A stretch of DNA of 55,333 nucleotides from NCBI GenBank assembly GCA_012839095.1, contig DUOA01000089.1:1-55333 (forward strand), written 5' to 3'. Positions 43,140 to 51,381 of the stretch are shown here, piece after piece. Made by a program: the position numbers and the translations under genes. The notes beneath the pieces were generated by a model. The model made no database searches and was not told the DNA's origin. It was given only the letters and a program-made list of their open reading frames with translations. The DNA is from Clostridiales bacterium. Its GTDB lineage: Bacteria > Bacillota > Clostridia > Caldicoprobacterales > DTU083. Position 1 is the first letter of the stretch; each line of letters opens with the position of its first letter.

Positions 43140-43397
43140 ATATTCAGGCAATGAGAAAGAGGAGTACACGCCAGGCGTCCAACAGAGAAGGAAGCCCACC
43201 GGCTGAAAGGCGTCCCGGGAGACAGCAGCGTGGAAGGTCGCTTTCGAGCCTTGCTGTCGAAGATTAATTTTGGTAGGCAGCAACGGATGCTCCCGTTACA
43301 GAGCCCCGAGAGTCAATCTGCCTTTATACTGAATGGCATTTTGGAACAAAGGTGGTACCGCGAAGCAGTCTTCGTCCTTTTGGATGAAGGCTTTTTT
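43140..43397 (+). ncRNA. T-box leader of valS with its terminator
   Basis: The hallmark T-box sequence AAAGGTGGTACCGCG lies at 43348-43362. Upstream are an AGTA-containing stem I (GAGGAGTACACG near 43160), CAGAGAAGGAAGCC, and the stem III element CTCCCGTTACAGAGCC near 43289. The intrinsic terminator has GTCTTCGTCC (43368-43377) pairing with GGATGAAGGC (43382-43391), then TTTTTT. Uncharged tRNA should favour the antiterminator that uses GGTGGTACC. GTA at 43273-43275 is a possible valine specifier codon, but I could not place it with certainty in the specifier loop. Confidence 0.92.
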
Positions 43398-43435
43398 ATA
43401 TTATACCAAGAATTAAGATGGAGGTTTACCCTATA

Positions 43436-46090
43436 ATGGAGAATCGAAGCATAGCTAAAACCTATGACCCAAAGCAGGTTGAGGAAAGGCTATACCGTCA
43501 ATGGGAGGAGAAGGGATATTTTCATGCCGAGGTGGATGAGGAAAAGGAGCCCTTCTGCATTGTGATCCCACCGCCGAATATTACAGGCCAGCTGCATATG
43601 GGCCATGCCCTGGACAATACCTGGCAGGATATAATTATTCGCTGGAAACGTATGCAGGGTTATTCTGCCCTTTGGCTGCCCGGTACTGATCATGCCAGTA
43701 TTGCTACTGAGGTAAAGATTGTGGAAAAACTGGCAGAGGAAGGCATGACCAAGCAGGATCTTGGGCGGGAAAAATTCCTGGAAAGGGCATGGGAATGGAA
43801 GAGACAATATGGCGGAAGAATTGTAGATCAGCTGAAGAAACTGGGTTCATCCTGTGACTGGGACAGGGAGCGCTTTACCATGGATGAGGGGTGCAGCAGG
43901 GCAGTAACTGAAGTATTCGTACGGCTTTACAACAAGGGTCTGATCTATCAGGGGGATCGAATCATCAACTGGTGTCCCGACTGCAAAACTGCTCTTTCCG
44001 ATGCCGAGGTTGAGTATGAAGAAAAACAGGGTTTTTTATGGCATATCGCCTATCCGGTAAAGGACAGCGATGAAAACCTTGTTGTGGCTACTACTCGTCC
44101 GGAAACCATGCTGGGCGACACGGCAGTTGCCGTTCATCCTGAAGATGAAAGATATCAGCATCTGATCGGAAAGACGGTTGTACTTCCGCTGATGAATCGG
44201 GAAATACCTGTTATTGCCGATACTTATGTCGACAGGGAGTTTGGGACAGGGGTTGTAAAGATAACACCGGCCCACGATCCCAATGACTTTGAAGTGAGCT
44301 TGCGCCATCAGCTTCAGACCATTCGTGTAATGAATGACGACGGAAGCATGAATGAGCAGGCAGGCAGATATGAGGCCATGGATCGTTATGAAGCCAGAAG
44401 GGCGATTGTAGAGGATCTACAGGGGCTGGGCCTGCTGAAAAAGACAGAAGAGCACAACCACAATGTAGGTGAGTGTTACAGATGCGCCACCACCGTAGAG
44501 CCGATAGTCTCCAAGCAATGGTTTGTTAAGATGAAACCTCTGGCAGAGCCTGCCATTGAAGCAGTACGCAAAGGTGATATCCGATTTGTTCCGGAACGCT
44601 TCAGTAAAACCTACTTCAACTGGATGGAGAATATCCGTGACTGGTGTATATCCCGTCAGCTTTGGTGGGGTCACCGGATCCCTGCCTATTATTGTGAAAA
44701 ATGCAATGAAACCATAGTGGCAAGGCAGGCACCGGATAAGTGCAGCTGTGGACATGATCAATTCAGGCAGGATGAGGATGTACTGGACACCTGGTTCAGC
44801 TCAGCCTTATGGCCGCTTTCCACCCTGGGCTGGCCTGATGAGACAGAGGATTTAAACTACTTTTATCCTACCAGCGTATTGGTTACAGGTTATGACATTA
44901 TATTCTTCTGGGTTGCCCGTATGATTTTCTCCGGCCTGGAGCATCGGAAGGAGATTCCCTTCAGGGATGTTCTTATACATGGCATAGTAAGGGACGCCCA
45001 GGGAAGGAAGATGAGCAAATCCCTGGGTAACGGTATCGATCCCCTGGATGTAATTGAACAATATGGTGCGGATCCTCTTAGGATGAGTCTGATTATAGGA
45101 AATTCTCCGGGAAATGATATGCGTTTCCATTTTGAAAAGGTGGAGGCCAGCCGCAACTTTGCCAACAAGCTTTGGAATGCTGCCCGTTTTATACTGCTGA
45201 ATCTGGAGAACATGAAGGGCAGACAGCTGAAGCAGGATAAACCGGATACAGCCGATCAGTGGATCATCAGCCGATATAATCATCTGGTTGGGGAAGTTAC
45301 GGATAATTTGAATAAGTATGAGCTCGGTCTTGCCGCGCAGAAAATATATGATTTTATATGGAGTGAATTCTGCGACTGGTATATAGAACTGGTAAAGCCG
45401 AGGCTTTACGGAGCGGATGATACTGCAAGAGGAACTGCTCTGTACACCCTGATCTATGTACTGTCCAATACCTTGAAACTTCTGCATCCCATCATGCCAT
45501 TTATCACAGAAGAGATATGGCAGCATCTGCCTCATGAAGAGGAAAGCATTATGATATCATCCTGGCCGGTGATGAATGAAGCGGAACTCAATATGGAAGC
45601 TGAGGAAAAGATGAATGCGGTTATGGACGCCATCCGTGCCATTCGTAATATCCGGGCCGAAATGAATGTGCCGCCTTCCAGAAAAGCAAAGCTGATTCTG
45701 ATAGCTGAGCAGGAAAACATAAGCCTGTTCCAGGATGCCGGGCTGTACTTTGAAAAGCTGGCAGGCGCATCGGAGGTAGTGATTCAAACCGGCGGGGAAG
45801 CAGCTCCGCCCTCCAATGCTGCATCAATTGTAACCGGCAAAGTACAGATTTTCATCCCCCTGGATGACTTAATCGATTTTGAAAAGGAAATGGAGCGTCT
45901 GGAAAAAGAGAAGGAACATCTGGAGAAAGAGCTGGCCAGAGTAAAGGGCAAGCTGTCCAATGAAGGTTTTGTTAAAAAGGCACCGGCATCTGTGGTACAG
46001 GAAGAAAGGGAAAAACAGCAAAAATATATGGGAATGATGGAAAAGGTATTGGAGCAAATCGAGAAAATGAAGGAAATGAAGATGCAATAA
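43436..46090 (+). CDS. valS: Valyl-tRNA synthetase
   Basis: ValS charges tRNA-Val. The 884-residue class I enzyme has the HIGH motif variant in [15 protein letters not shown] near residue 42, the CP1 editing domain with [19 protein letters not shown] near 219, a CxxC zinc-like knuckle region near 180 and 425, the KMSKSLGNG motif near 525 and a C-terminal coiled coil from about residue 810 that binds tRNA. ATG 43436 is chosen because GGAGG at 43420-43424 is about 11 bases upstream; an ATG at 43418 overlaps that site. It is regulated by the T-box leader and followed by folC. Confidence 0.97.
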   Translation: MENRSIAKTYDPKQVEERLYRQWEEKGYFHAEVDEEKEPFCIVIPPPNITGQLHMGHALDNTWQDIIIRWKRMQGYSALWLPGTDHASIATEVKIVEKLAEEGMTKQDLGREKFLERAWEWKRQYGGRIVDQLKKLGSSCDWDRERFTMDEGCSRAVTEVFVRLYNKGLIYQGDRIINWCPDCKTALSDAEVEYEEKQGFLWHIAYPVKDSDENLVVATTRPETMLGDTAVAVHPEDERYQHLIGKTVVLPLMNREIPVIADTYVDREFGTGVVKITPAHDPNDFEVSLRHQLQTIRVMNDDGSMNEQAGRYEAMDRYEARRAIVEDLQGLGLLKKTEEHNHNVGECYRCATTVEPIVSKQWFVKMKPLAEPAIEAVRKGDIRFVPERFSKTYFNWMENIRDWCISRQLWWGHRIPAYYCEKCNETIVARQAPDKCSCGHDQFRQDEDVLDTWFSSALWPLSTLGWPDETEDLNYFYPTSVLVTGYDIIFFWVARMIFSGLEHRKEIPFRDVLIHGIVRDAQGRKMSKSLGNGIDPLDVIEQYGADPLRMSLIIGNSPGNDMRFHFEKVEASRNFANKLWNAARFILLNLENMKGRQLKQDKPDTADQWIISRYNHLVGEVTDNLNKYELGLAAQKIYDFIWSEFCDWYIELVKPRLYGADDTARGTALYTLIYVLSNTLKLLHPIMPFITEEIWQHLPHEEESIMISSWPVMNEAELNMEAEEKMNAVMDAIRAIRNIRAEMNVPPSRKAKLILIAEQENISLFQDAGLYFEKLAGASEVVIQTGGEAAPPSNAASIVTGKVQIFIPLDDLIDFEKEMERLEKEKEHLEKELARVKGKLSNEGFVKKAPASVVQEEREKQQKYMGMMEKVLEQIEKMKEMKMQ

Positions 46091-46126
46091 GCCAACAAGA
46101 AAGGGCATGTTGAGAAAGGAAGCAAG

Positions 46127-47446
46127 ATGACATACGAAGAAGCATTGCAATATATTCACGATACCGTTAAGTACGGCTCGAAGCTGGGGCTGCAGAATAT
46201 AACCGAGCTTTTACGGCGGCTGGGAAATCCACACCATGAATTTCCTGCGGTTCATATAGCCGGGACCAATGGGAAAGGCTCTGTGACTGCGATGACAGCC
46301 AGCATTCTTCATAAGGCGGGCTTAAGGACCGGGATGTTTATATCCCCTTACCTGGAAAGCTTCACAGAAAGGATACAGGTGAATTTTCAGCAGATTCCCG
46401 GTGAGCATCTGGCCCGGCTTACCAAGCGGGTAAAAGAGGAGGTCAGGGGAATGGTCCGGGATGGATTCAACCATCCCACAGAGTTTGAGATAGTTACCAC
46501 CCTGGGTTTTCTTTGGTTCGCAGAGCAAAAGGTGGATGTCGCTGTGGTAGAAGTAGGTCTGGGCGGCAGGCTGGATTCCACCAATGTAATACAGCCCCTG
46601 GTTTCCATCATTACTTCCATCAGCTATGATCATACCCGGGTGCTGGGCAGCACCCTTTCAGAGATTGCCTATGAAAAAGGCGGAATTATCAAAGTCGGAG
46701 TGCCGGTAGTATCCTACCCCCAGGCAGAAGAGGCAGAAAGGGTACTATCGGAGCTGGCACAGGAACGGGGTTCTTCTTATTACCCTGTTTCACCGGGGCA
46801 GATAATGGAAAGAAGTTCTTCTTTCAGTGAGCAGCGTTTTGACTTTACATGGAAGGAAGAGGTATTGGAGGATTTATCTATTTCACTGCCCGGTAAGCAC
46901 CAGCTCCTTAATGCAGCTTGTGCCCTGTCCGGCGCCATGATCATGAGAGAGTCGGGCTATGAGATTTCGGATGAGGCAATTTATGCCGGACTGAAGGAAG
47001 CCCGATGGCCCGGCCGGCTGGAAATGATTAAGGATCAGCCGGCTGTTCTGCTGGATGGCGCTCACAATCCTTCAGGTGCGCAGGCACTGGCCGATGCTGT
47101 CCGGCATTATTTTCCGGATAAGCGGGTTCATCTGATACTGGGCGTATTGGGGGATAAGGATGTGGAAACAGTGACCCGGATCCTGTGTTCTATAGCCGAC
47201 AGAATAACACTAACGGAGCCGGACAGTCACCGGGCAGCTCCGGCGGATGAATTGGCAGCCATAGCAGGAAAATACCATACGGACATTGATGTCTGTTCTG
47301 ATCTTGCACGAGCAATTGATAAAGCTATGGACTCGATACAGGCCGGCAGGGGGGACATGAGTGACAACTCAGATAAATGGATGCTGGTTATAAGTGGTTC
47401 CTTATATCTGGTCGGAGAGGCAAGAACAATCCTGCGCAGCAGGTAA
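46127..47446 (+). CDS. folC: Folylpolyglutamate synthase / dihydrofolate synthase
   Basis: FolC adds glutamates to folates, and in many bacteria also makes dihydrofolate. The 439-residue Mur-ligase-like enzyme has the P-loop VHIAGTNGKGSVTAM near residue 42, HPTEFEIVTTLGFLWFAE near 118, VVEVGLGGRLDSTNV near 144, and LLDGAHNPSGAQAL near 307. ATG 46127 follows AAAGGAAG. It lies 36 bases after valS, so it shares the T-box-controlled transcript, and its transcript ends in a bidirectional terminator. Confidence 0.95.
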   Translation: MTYEEALQYIHDTVKYGSKLGLQNITELLRRLGNPHHEFPAVHIAGTNGKGSVTAMTASILHKAGLRTGMFISPYLESFTERIQVNFQQIPGEHLARLTKRVKEEVRGMVRDGFNHPTEFEIVTTLGFLWFAEQKVDVAVVEVGLGGRLDSTNVIQPLVSIITSISYDHTRVLGSTLSEIAYEKGGIIKVGVPVVSYPQAEEAERVLSELAQERGSSYYPVSPGQIMERSSSFSEQRFDFTWKEEVLEDLSISLPGKHQLLNAACALSGAMIMRESGYEISDEAIYAGLKEARWPGRLEMIKDQPAVLLDGAHNPSGAQALADAVRHYFPDKRVHLILGVLGDKDVETVTRILCSIADRITLTEPDSHRAAPADELAAIAGKYHTDIDVCSDLARAIDKAMDSIQAGRGDMSDNSDKWMLVISGSLYLVGEARTILRSR

Positions 47447-47487
47447 TAAAAAATGGAATCCTATATCAGGGATTCCATTATTTTTCT
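47447..47487. terminator. Bidirectional terminator between folC and DUF4364
   Basis: AATGGAATCC (47452-47461) pairs perfectly with GGATTCCATT (47470-47479). The plus side is followed by ATTTTTCT and the minus side by TTTTTTATTACC. The DUF4364 stop is inside the 3' part. Confidence 0.85.
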
Positions 47488-47976
47488 GTATACTTCAGGT
47501 GCCTTTGATTTCCAATTGGAACAGATGGTTTTTGCCTGTGTAATATTGATAACATTCACCTTAAGCTCCATTAAACTCATATCACCTTCCATAACACGCA
47601 GCACCACTTCATATTCCTGGTTGTTCAGCCGTTTGTAATCAGCCGTCAGTTGACTCTCGTTACGAAGACGATTCCGGTTCTCTTCAGCATAGCTTATTAT
47701 ATCCTGGCGGGACTTGGCATCGATTCGGGAATGAAAAAAATCCAATGCTTCCCAGCCCTTTTCAGTAAGGGTGTAGTAATTGCTCTGCCGGCCTTCCATA
47801 TAGGCAAGATGCCGGGATTCCACCAGTTCTACCAGCAATTGCTGGAGATCAAAGTAGTTCATCATAAATTTCTTAATGAAAAACTCTGTAATCTGCTCAT
47901 TGGTCAGGGGGATATTCAGAGTCTGGACAAAAAACAGTATGGACAACTTGTTGCCTGCCAGTTCGGCCATTCTCAT
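47461..47976 (-). CDS. DUF4364 winged-helix protein
   Basis: The 171-residue protein matches DUF4364, common in clostridia: LAGNKLSILFFVQTLNIPLTNEQITEFFI at the start, then a winged-helix segment with RHLAYMEGRQSNYYTLTEKGWEALDFF near residues 60-87, and a C-terminal RVMEGDMSLMELKVNV part. The winged helix resembles PadR-like DNA-binding domains, so a regulatory role is probable. Its targets are unknown. ATG 47976 is chosen, 7 bases after AGGTG; the longer frame begins at a TTG without a ribosome site. Confidence 0.8.
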   Translation of the reverse strand: MRMAELAGNKLSILFFVQTLNIPLTNEQITEFFIKKFMMNYFDLQQLLVELVESRHLAYMEGRQSNYYTLTEKGWEALDFFHSRIDAKSRQDIISYAEENRNRLRNESQLTADYKRLNNQEYEVVLRVMEGDMSLMELKVNVINITQAKTICSNWKSKAPEVYRKIMESLI

Positions 47977-48003
47977 TATTTTCACCTGCAATATTGTAAT
48001 AGT

Positions 48004-48015
48004 CCAATTATAGCA
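48004..48015 (-). promoter_or_regulatory. Extended -10 promoter of the DUF4364 gene
   Basis: On the minus strand TGCTATAAT (48015-48007) is a perfect extended -10, about 30 bases before the ATG; the -35 is weak. Confidence 0.5.
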
Positions 48016-48074
48016 TATAACAGGAGAAAAGTAAGGAGAAAATTTCTATAATAAATCAATCCCGGTATAATTAC

Positions 48075-48103
48075 TTGACTTTTGCCTATTGCGGTGGTAA
48101 GCT
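48075..48103 (+). promoter_or_regulatory. Possible promoter of the ABC/DUF1854 leader
   Basis: TTGACT (48075-48080), 17-base spacer and TAAGCT (48098-48103). The -10 is poor. If used, the leader would include both GAGTGCTTGT repeats. Confidence 0.25.
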
Positions 48104-48215
48104 AATTTTTGTAATGTTTATCTTACATAAAAGATGATAAGTGGAGTGCTTGTTGTGATCTTATGCGGTTTTGATAATGGTTACCATAACATGATTCAAT
48201 ATATGTTTTATTAAT

Positions 48216-48342
48216 GGCAGCGAGTGCTTGTAAGACTGAGTTATGCCCTGCACTTGTTTGCCGGGGATAACCACGCTTATGTCTAAGGATTTGGCAGCAG
48301 AGTCTGTACCGGCGGCAGGGTGATTAATCCCGCCGTTTTTTT
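48216..48342 (+). ncRNA. Structured leader with intrinsic terminator, riboswitch or attenuator candidate
   Basis: Between DUF4364 and the first exporter gene there is a hairpin with GGCA (48216-48219) pairing with TGCC (48259-48262) and AGTGC (48223-48227) pairing with GCACT (48250-48254). A strong terminator follows: CGGCGG (48310-48315) plus G pairs with CCCGCCG, then TTTTTTT (48336-48342). TGCCG (48259-48263) can instead pair with CGGCA (48313-48317), which breaks the terminator. AGACT (48233-48237) can also pair with AGTCT (48301-48305). No class known to me matches. The terminator lies 35 bases before the gene, so transcription attenuation of the exporter operon is the likely role. Confidence 0.6.
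48310..48342 (+). terminator. Attenuator terminator before the exporter operon
   Basis: A GC-rich stem of at least seven pairs with a CA bulge, loop around TGATTAA, then seven T. It is within the leader of the operon it precedes, not after a gene. Confidence 0.8.
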
Positions 48343-48376
48343 GTGCAGATATCCGGCAGCAGAAGGAGATTACAGA

Positions 48377-50680
48377 ATGAGTTTTTGCTGCCCGATCCGC
48401 TTTGAGGGGGAAACAAGGATGAAGACATACATTCCGGAATATATGCTATCTGCTTTTGCTGCTCAGGGGATTGACGTTTCCGGGCTTGTTTATGCAATAC
48501 ATGCAGATGCTGTAGATAAAAGCGAATATATGGATGTTTATATTGCTGTCAGCAGTGATACAATGTACATTCTCTATGGATTGGAGAAAGTTGTTAAGAC
48601 TTCCGGAGCCCGCCGTATAGTTGCCGTATACGAGGCTGAGAAACTGGAAACCCGGCCTTTTTCCGAACTGGGGGAGCTTAAGAGTGAGCTTCTTTTGTCA
48701 ACAGGCCGCCTGTGCAGCGAAAAGGATGGCGCTTCGAAAATACTACTGGTGTTTTCAATCGGATTTCTGGCAGATGTGGAACGGCTGCTTAAGGTGATAA
48801 AGAATATACGTAAGGGAGTTCCGGCCCTTGAAGATATCATTGTGGATGATGAGCTCTTTTGTCATAAATGCGGCACCAGATATCCGGAACCGGAACGCAA
48901 GCTGTGCCCGAAGTGCATGGACAAAATCTCAATCACCAGGCGCTTAATGGGTTTCTTTGCAGATTACCGAAGTAAAGTTATTGTTATTTTCCTGACCATG
49001 CTTGCCGGTTCTCTGTTTTCCGTCTTTTCTCCGCTGGTAGGTTCAAAGTTCTTTTTCGACGAGGTGCTTACTGAAGGCGGAAGCTATTATGGTGCTATTT
49101 TGGCAGCCATATTGCTGATATTTGCAGTAAGGGCTGTTGGTGTCGCCCTGAACATTCTCTACTCCTACGTACTGGCAAAGACAGTTCCATGGATTGTTCA
49201 GGATTTGAAGCTTAAAATCTTTGAGGCAATGCAGCGGCTGTCCGTAGGATTCTATACCTCCAAGCGCACCGGCTCCCTGATGAACAGAGTAAATCGTGAT
49301 GCCAACAACATTTACTGGTTCTTTGTTGACGGTCTGCCGTATGTTGTAGTAAACCTGTTCACCTTTACCGGTATCATCACTTTAATGTGCATGCTGAGCT
49401 TTAAGCTTGCTTTGATATGTATAATAATACTTCCCGTTGCCATAGGTTTTTTCAGGATGCTTTGGAGCATTTTCAGGCGTTTTCATCATAGGAATTGGGT
49501 ATACAGCTCTCAGCTGAACTCCATGGTAAGCGACTCTGTCAATGGACAGCGCGTCATTAAGGCATTTGCAAGAGAAGACACTGAGGCAGTGCGTTTTGCA
49601 GAGATAGGAGGCAAGCAGGCTGCAGTTGATATAGGCGCTTTCAACATCGGATACACAGCCTTTCCTCTTATTTATCTGTTTATGTTTTTCGGTCAGGTAG
49701 TTGTTACGGCTTTGGGCGGCAATATGGTCCTCAAGGGCGAAATATCCCTGGGAACTCTGCTGACCTTCATTGCCTACCTGTCTATGCTGTATGGGCCGCT
49801 GGAATTTATGTCGTGGGTTTCCAACTGGTGGGCCCGCTGTGTGGATTCAGCCCAGCGAGTTTTTGAAATCATTGACGCCAAGCCTGATGTCACCGAACCG
49901 GATGATCCCGTTATTCTGGATCGAATAAGAGGCGATATCGAGCTTAAGGATGTGAAATTTGAATACGATCCAGCAACTCCTGTGTTAAAAGGGCTTAACC
50001 TTTCTGTGAAAGCAGGTGAGATGCTGGGTATAGTAGGCAAGACCGGAGCAGGTAAATCCACAATGGCAAACCTTATAGCCCGTCTTTATGATGTGACGGA
50101 AGGTACCATTACTATCGATGGAATTAATGTCAGGCAATTATCGCTTACTCAGCTGCGGCAAAGTATCGGTATCGTATCTCAGGATATATATCTTTTTATT
50201 GGTACGATTGCTGACAATATCCGATATGCAAGGCCGAATGCCACCATGGAAGAAGTCATCCGGGCGGCAAAGGCTGCTTCAGCTCATGATTTTATTATGA
50301 ATCTGCCGGATGCCTATGAAACAAGAGTAGGTGCAGGCGGCCAGGACCTTTCCGGAGGGGAAAAACAGCGTTTGTCCATCGCCCGCACGATTCTGCAGGA
50401 TCCGGATATTCTGATTCTGGATGAGGCTACGGCTGCCATGGACACAGAGACGGAAGCCAATATACAAAAGGCACTCTTCGAACTGCAGAAGGGGCGCACT
50501 ACCATAGCAATTGCTCACAGGCTTTCCACCTTGCGGGATGCGGACAGCCTTGCCGTAATAAGTGACGGCAGAGTGGTGGAAAGCGGTACTCACAGAGAAT
50601 TAATGCTCCGGAAAGGAGAGTACTACAAGCTTTATAAGATTCAGCTGGAAGGTCTCAAGGTAATTAACATGGAAGGCTGA
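48377..50680 (+). CDS. ABC exporter half-transporter with N-terminal zinc ribbon (DUF1854-associated)
   Basis: The 767-residue protein has an unusual N-terminal domain of about 160 residues, then a CxxC-x11-CxxC zinc ribbon near 162-180, a six-helix exporter membrane domain (about 190-480), and an ATPase with Walker A GKTGAGKST near 552, signature LSGGEKQR near 657, Walker B ILILDEA and the IAHRLST switch. The layout fits exporters annotated with DUF1854 proteins, in some bacteria near cyanophycin genes. ATG 48377 has AAGGAG 8 bases upstream; ATG 48420 is the alternative. It likely pairs with the 711-residue exporter downstream. Confidence 0.85.
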   Translation: MSFCCPIRFEGETRMKTYIPEYMLSAFAAQGIDVSGLVYAIHADAVDKSEYMDVYIAVSSDTMYILYGLEKVVKTSGARRIVAVYEAEKLETRPFSELGELKSELLLSTGRLCSEKDGASKILLVFSIGFLADVERLLKVIKNIRKGVPALEDIIVDDELFCHKCGTRYPEPERKLCPKCMDKISITRRLMGFFADYRSKVIVIFLTMLAGSLFSVFSPLVGSKFFFDEVLTEGGSYYGAILAAILLIFAVRAVGVALNILYSYVLAKTVPWIVQDLKLKIFEAMQRLSVGFYTSKRTGSLMNRVNRDANNIYWFFVDGLPYVVVNLFTFTGIITLMCMLSFKLALICIIILPVAIGFFRMLWSIFRRFHHRNWVYSSQLNSMVSDSVNGQRVIKAFAREDTEAVRFAEIGGKQAAVDIGAFNIGYTAFPLIYLFMFFGQVVVTALGGNMVLKGEISLGTLLTFIAYLSMLYGPLEFMSWVSNWWARCVDSAQRVFEIIDAKPDVTEPDDPVILDRIRGDIELKDVKFEYDPATPVLKGLNLSVKAGEMLGIVGKTGAGKSTMANLIARLYDVTEGTITIDGINVRQLSLTQLRQSIGIVSQDIYLFIGTIADNIRYARPNATMEEVIRAAKAASAHDFIMNLPDAYETRVGAGGQDLSGGEKQRLSIARTILQDPDILILDEATAAMDTETEANIQKALFELQKGRTTIAIAHRLSTLRDADSLAVISDGRVVESGTHRELMLRKGEYYKLYKIQLEGLKVINMEG

Positions 50681-50782
50681 GTCAGCTGCCTGATTTGTAT
50701 TCTTTAAAGTGGTTATTAAAGCAGCAGATAATCAATCGAAGAGTCAGAGTGCTGCACAACGAAGAAGAGTAGGGGGATATTA

Positions 50783-51328
50783 ATGGAAACCGCAAGAAAG
50801 GTATCGGAATCTTCGCTGACCCTTGCGATAGATATTGGAATACTTGATCTGAAAAAGGCCGAGTTTTACGAAACACCAGGTGGATTTACAGGTTTAAGAT
50901 ATGAAGGAAAGGATTATGATCGTATTATACTAAGACGGGCTCTTCCTATTGGGCATCCCATGGAATATATATCAGTGGCGGACAAGGACAACAAGGAAAT
51001 CGGGATAATCCGTTCTCTGGCTGAACTCAGTGAAGAGCAGTATGCTATTGTGGCTGCTGAGCTGGAAAGCCGATATTACAGCCCCACTGTCCATGAGATA
51101 AAATCGGTAAAGGATAAACTGGGCTACGTTTATATGGAGCTTGTCATCGGAAGGGATGGCGCAAAATATGCAAAGAATTGTGCCGTCAAGGACGTCAGCA
51201 GGAATATAAGGATGCTGGATGATGACAGGCTGGCTATATTCGATGTGGATGGCAACCGATATATCATTCAGTCATTGTCCGGACTGGACAAGAAGAGCCT
51301 GAAGAGACTGGAACCATACCTTTTCTAG
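50783..51328 (+). CDS. DUF1854 protein
   Basis: The 181-residue soluble protein matches DUF1854. Recognisable are the first half ALPIGHPMEYISVADKDNKEIGIIRSL near residue 53, LSEEQYAIVAAELESRYYSP near 81 and the C-terminal RNIRMLDDDRLAIFDVDGNRY. The function is unknown. The family occurs with a dedicated ABC exporter pair, sometimes beside cyanophycin synthesis genes, though none are seen here. GGGGG precedes ATG 50783. It lies between two exporter genes with gaps of 102 and 53 bases. Confidence 0.8.
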   Translation: METARKVSESSLTLAIDIGILDLKKAEFYETPGGFTGLRYEGKDYDRIILRRALPIGHPMEYISVADKDNKEIGIIRSLAELSEEQYAIVAAELESRYYSPTVHEIKSVKDKLGYVYMELVIGRDGAKYAKNCAVKDVSRNIRMLDDDRLAIFDVDGNRYIIQSLSGLDKKSLKRLEPYLF

Positions 51329-51381
51329 AAATCAGCTCAATAAACGAATATTCATGCAATGCTGGAGAAAGGTAGTTTATC

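Noticed and set aside
43230-43436. 68-codon frame upstream of valS
   Set aside because: It lies wholly inside the T-box leader and terminator.
48216-48342. Assignment of the exporter leader to a guanidine, ZTP, SAM or cyclic dinucleotide riboswitch
   Set aside because: The conserved cores of those classes are not found, so it is reported as unassigned.
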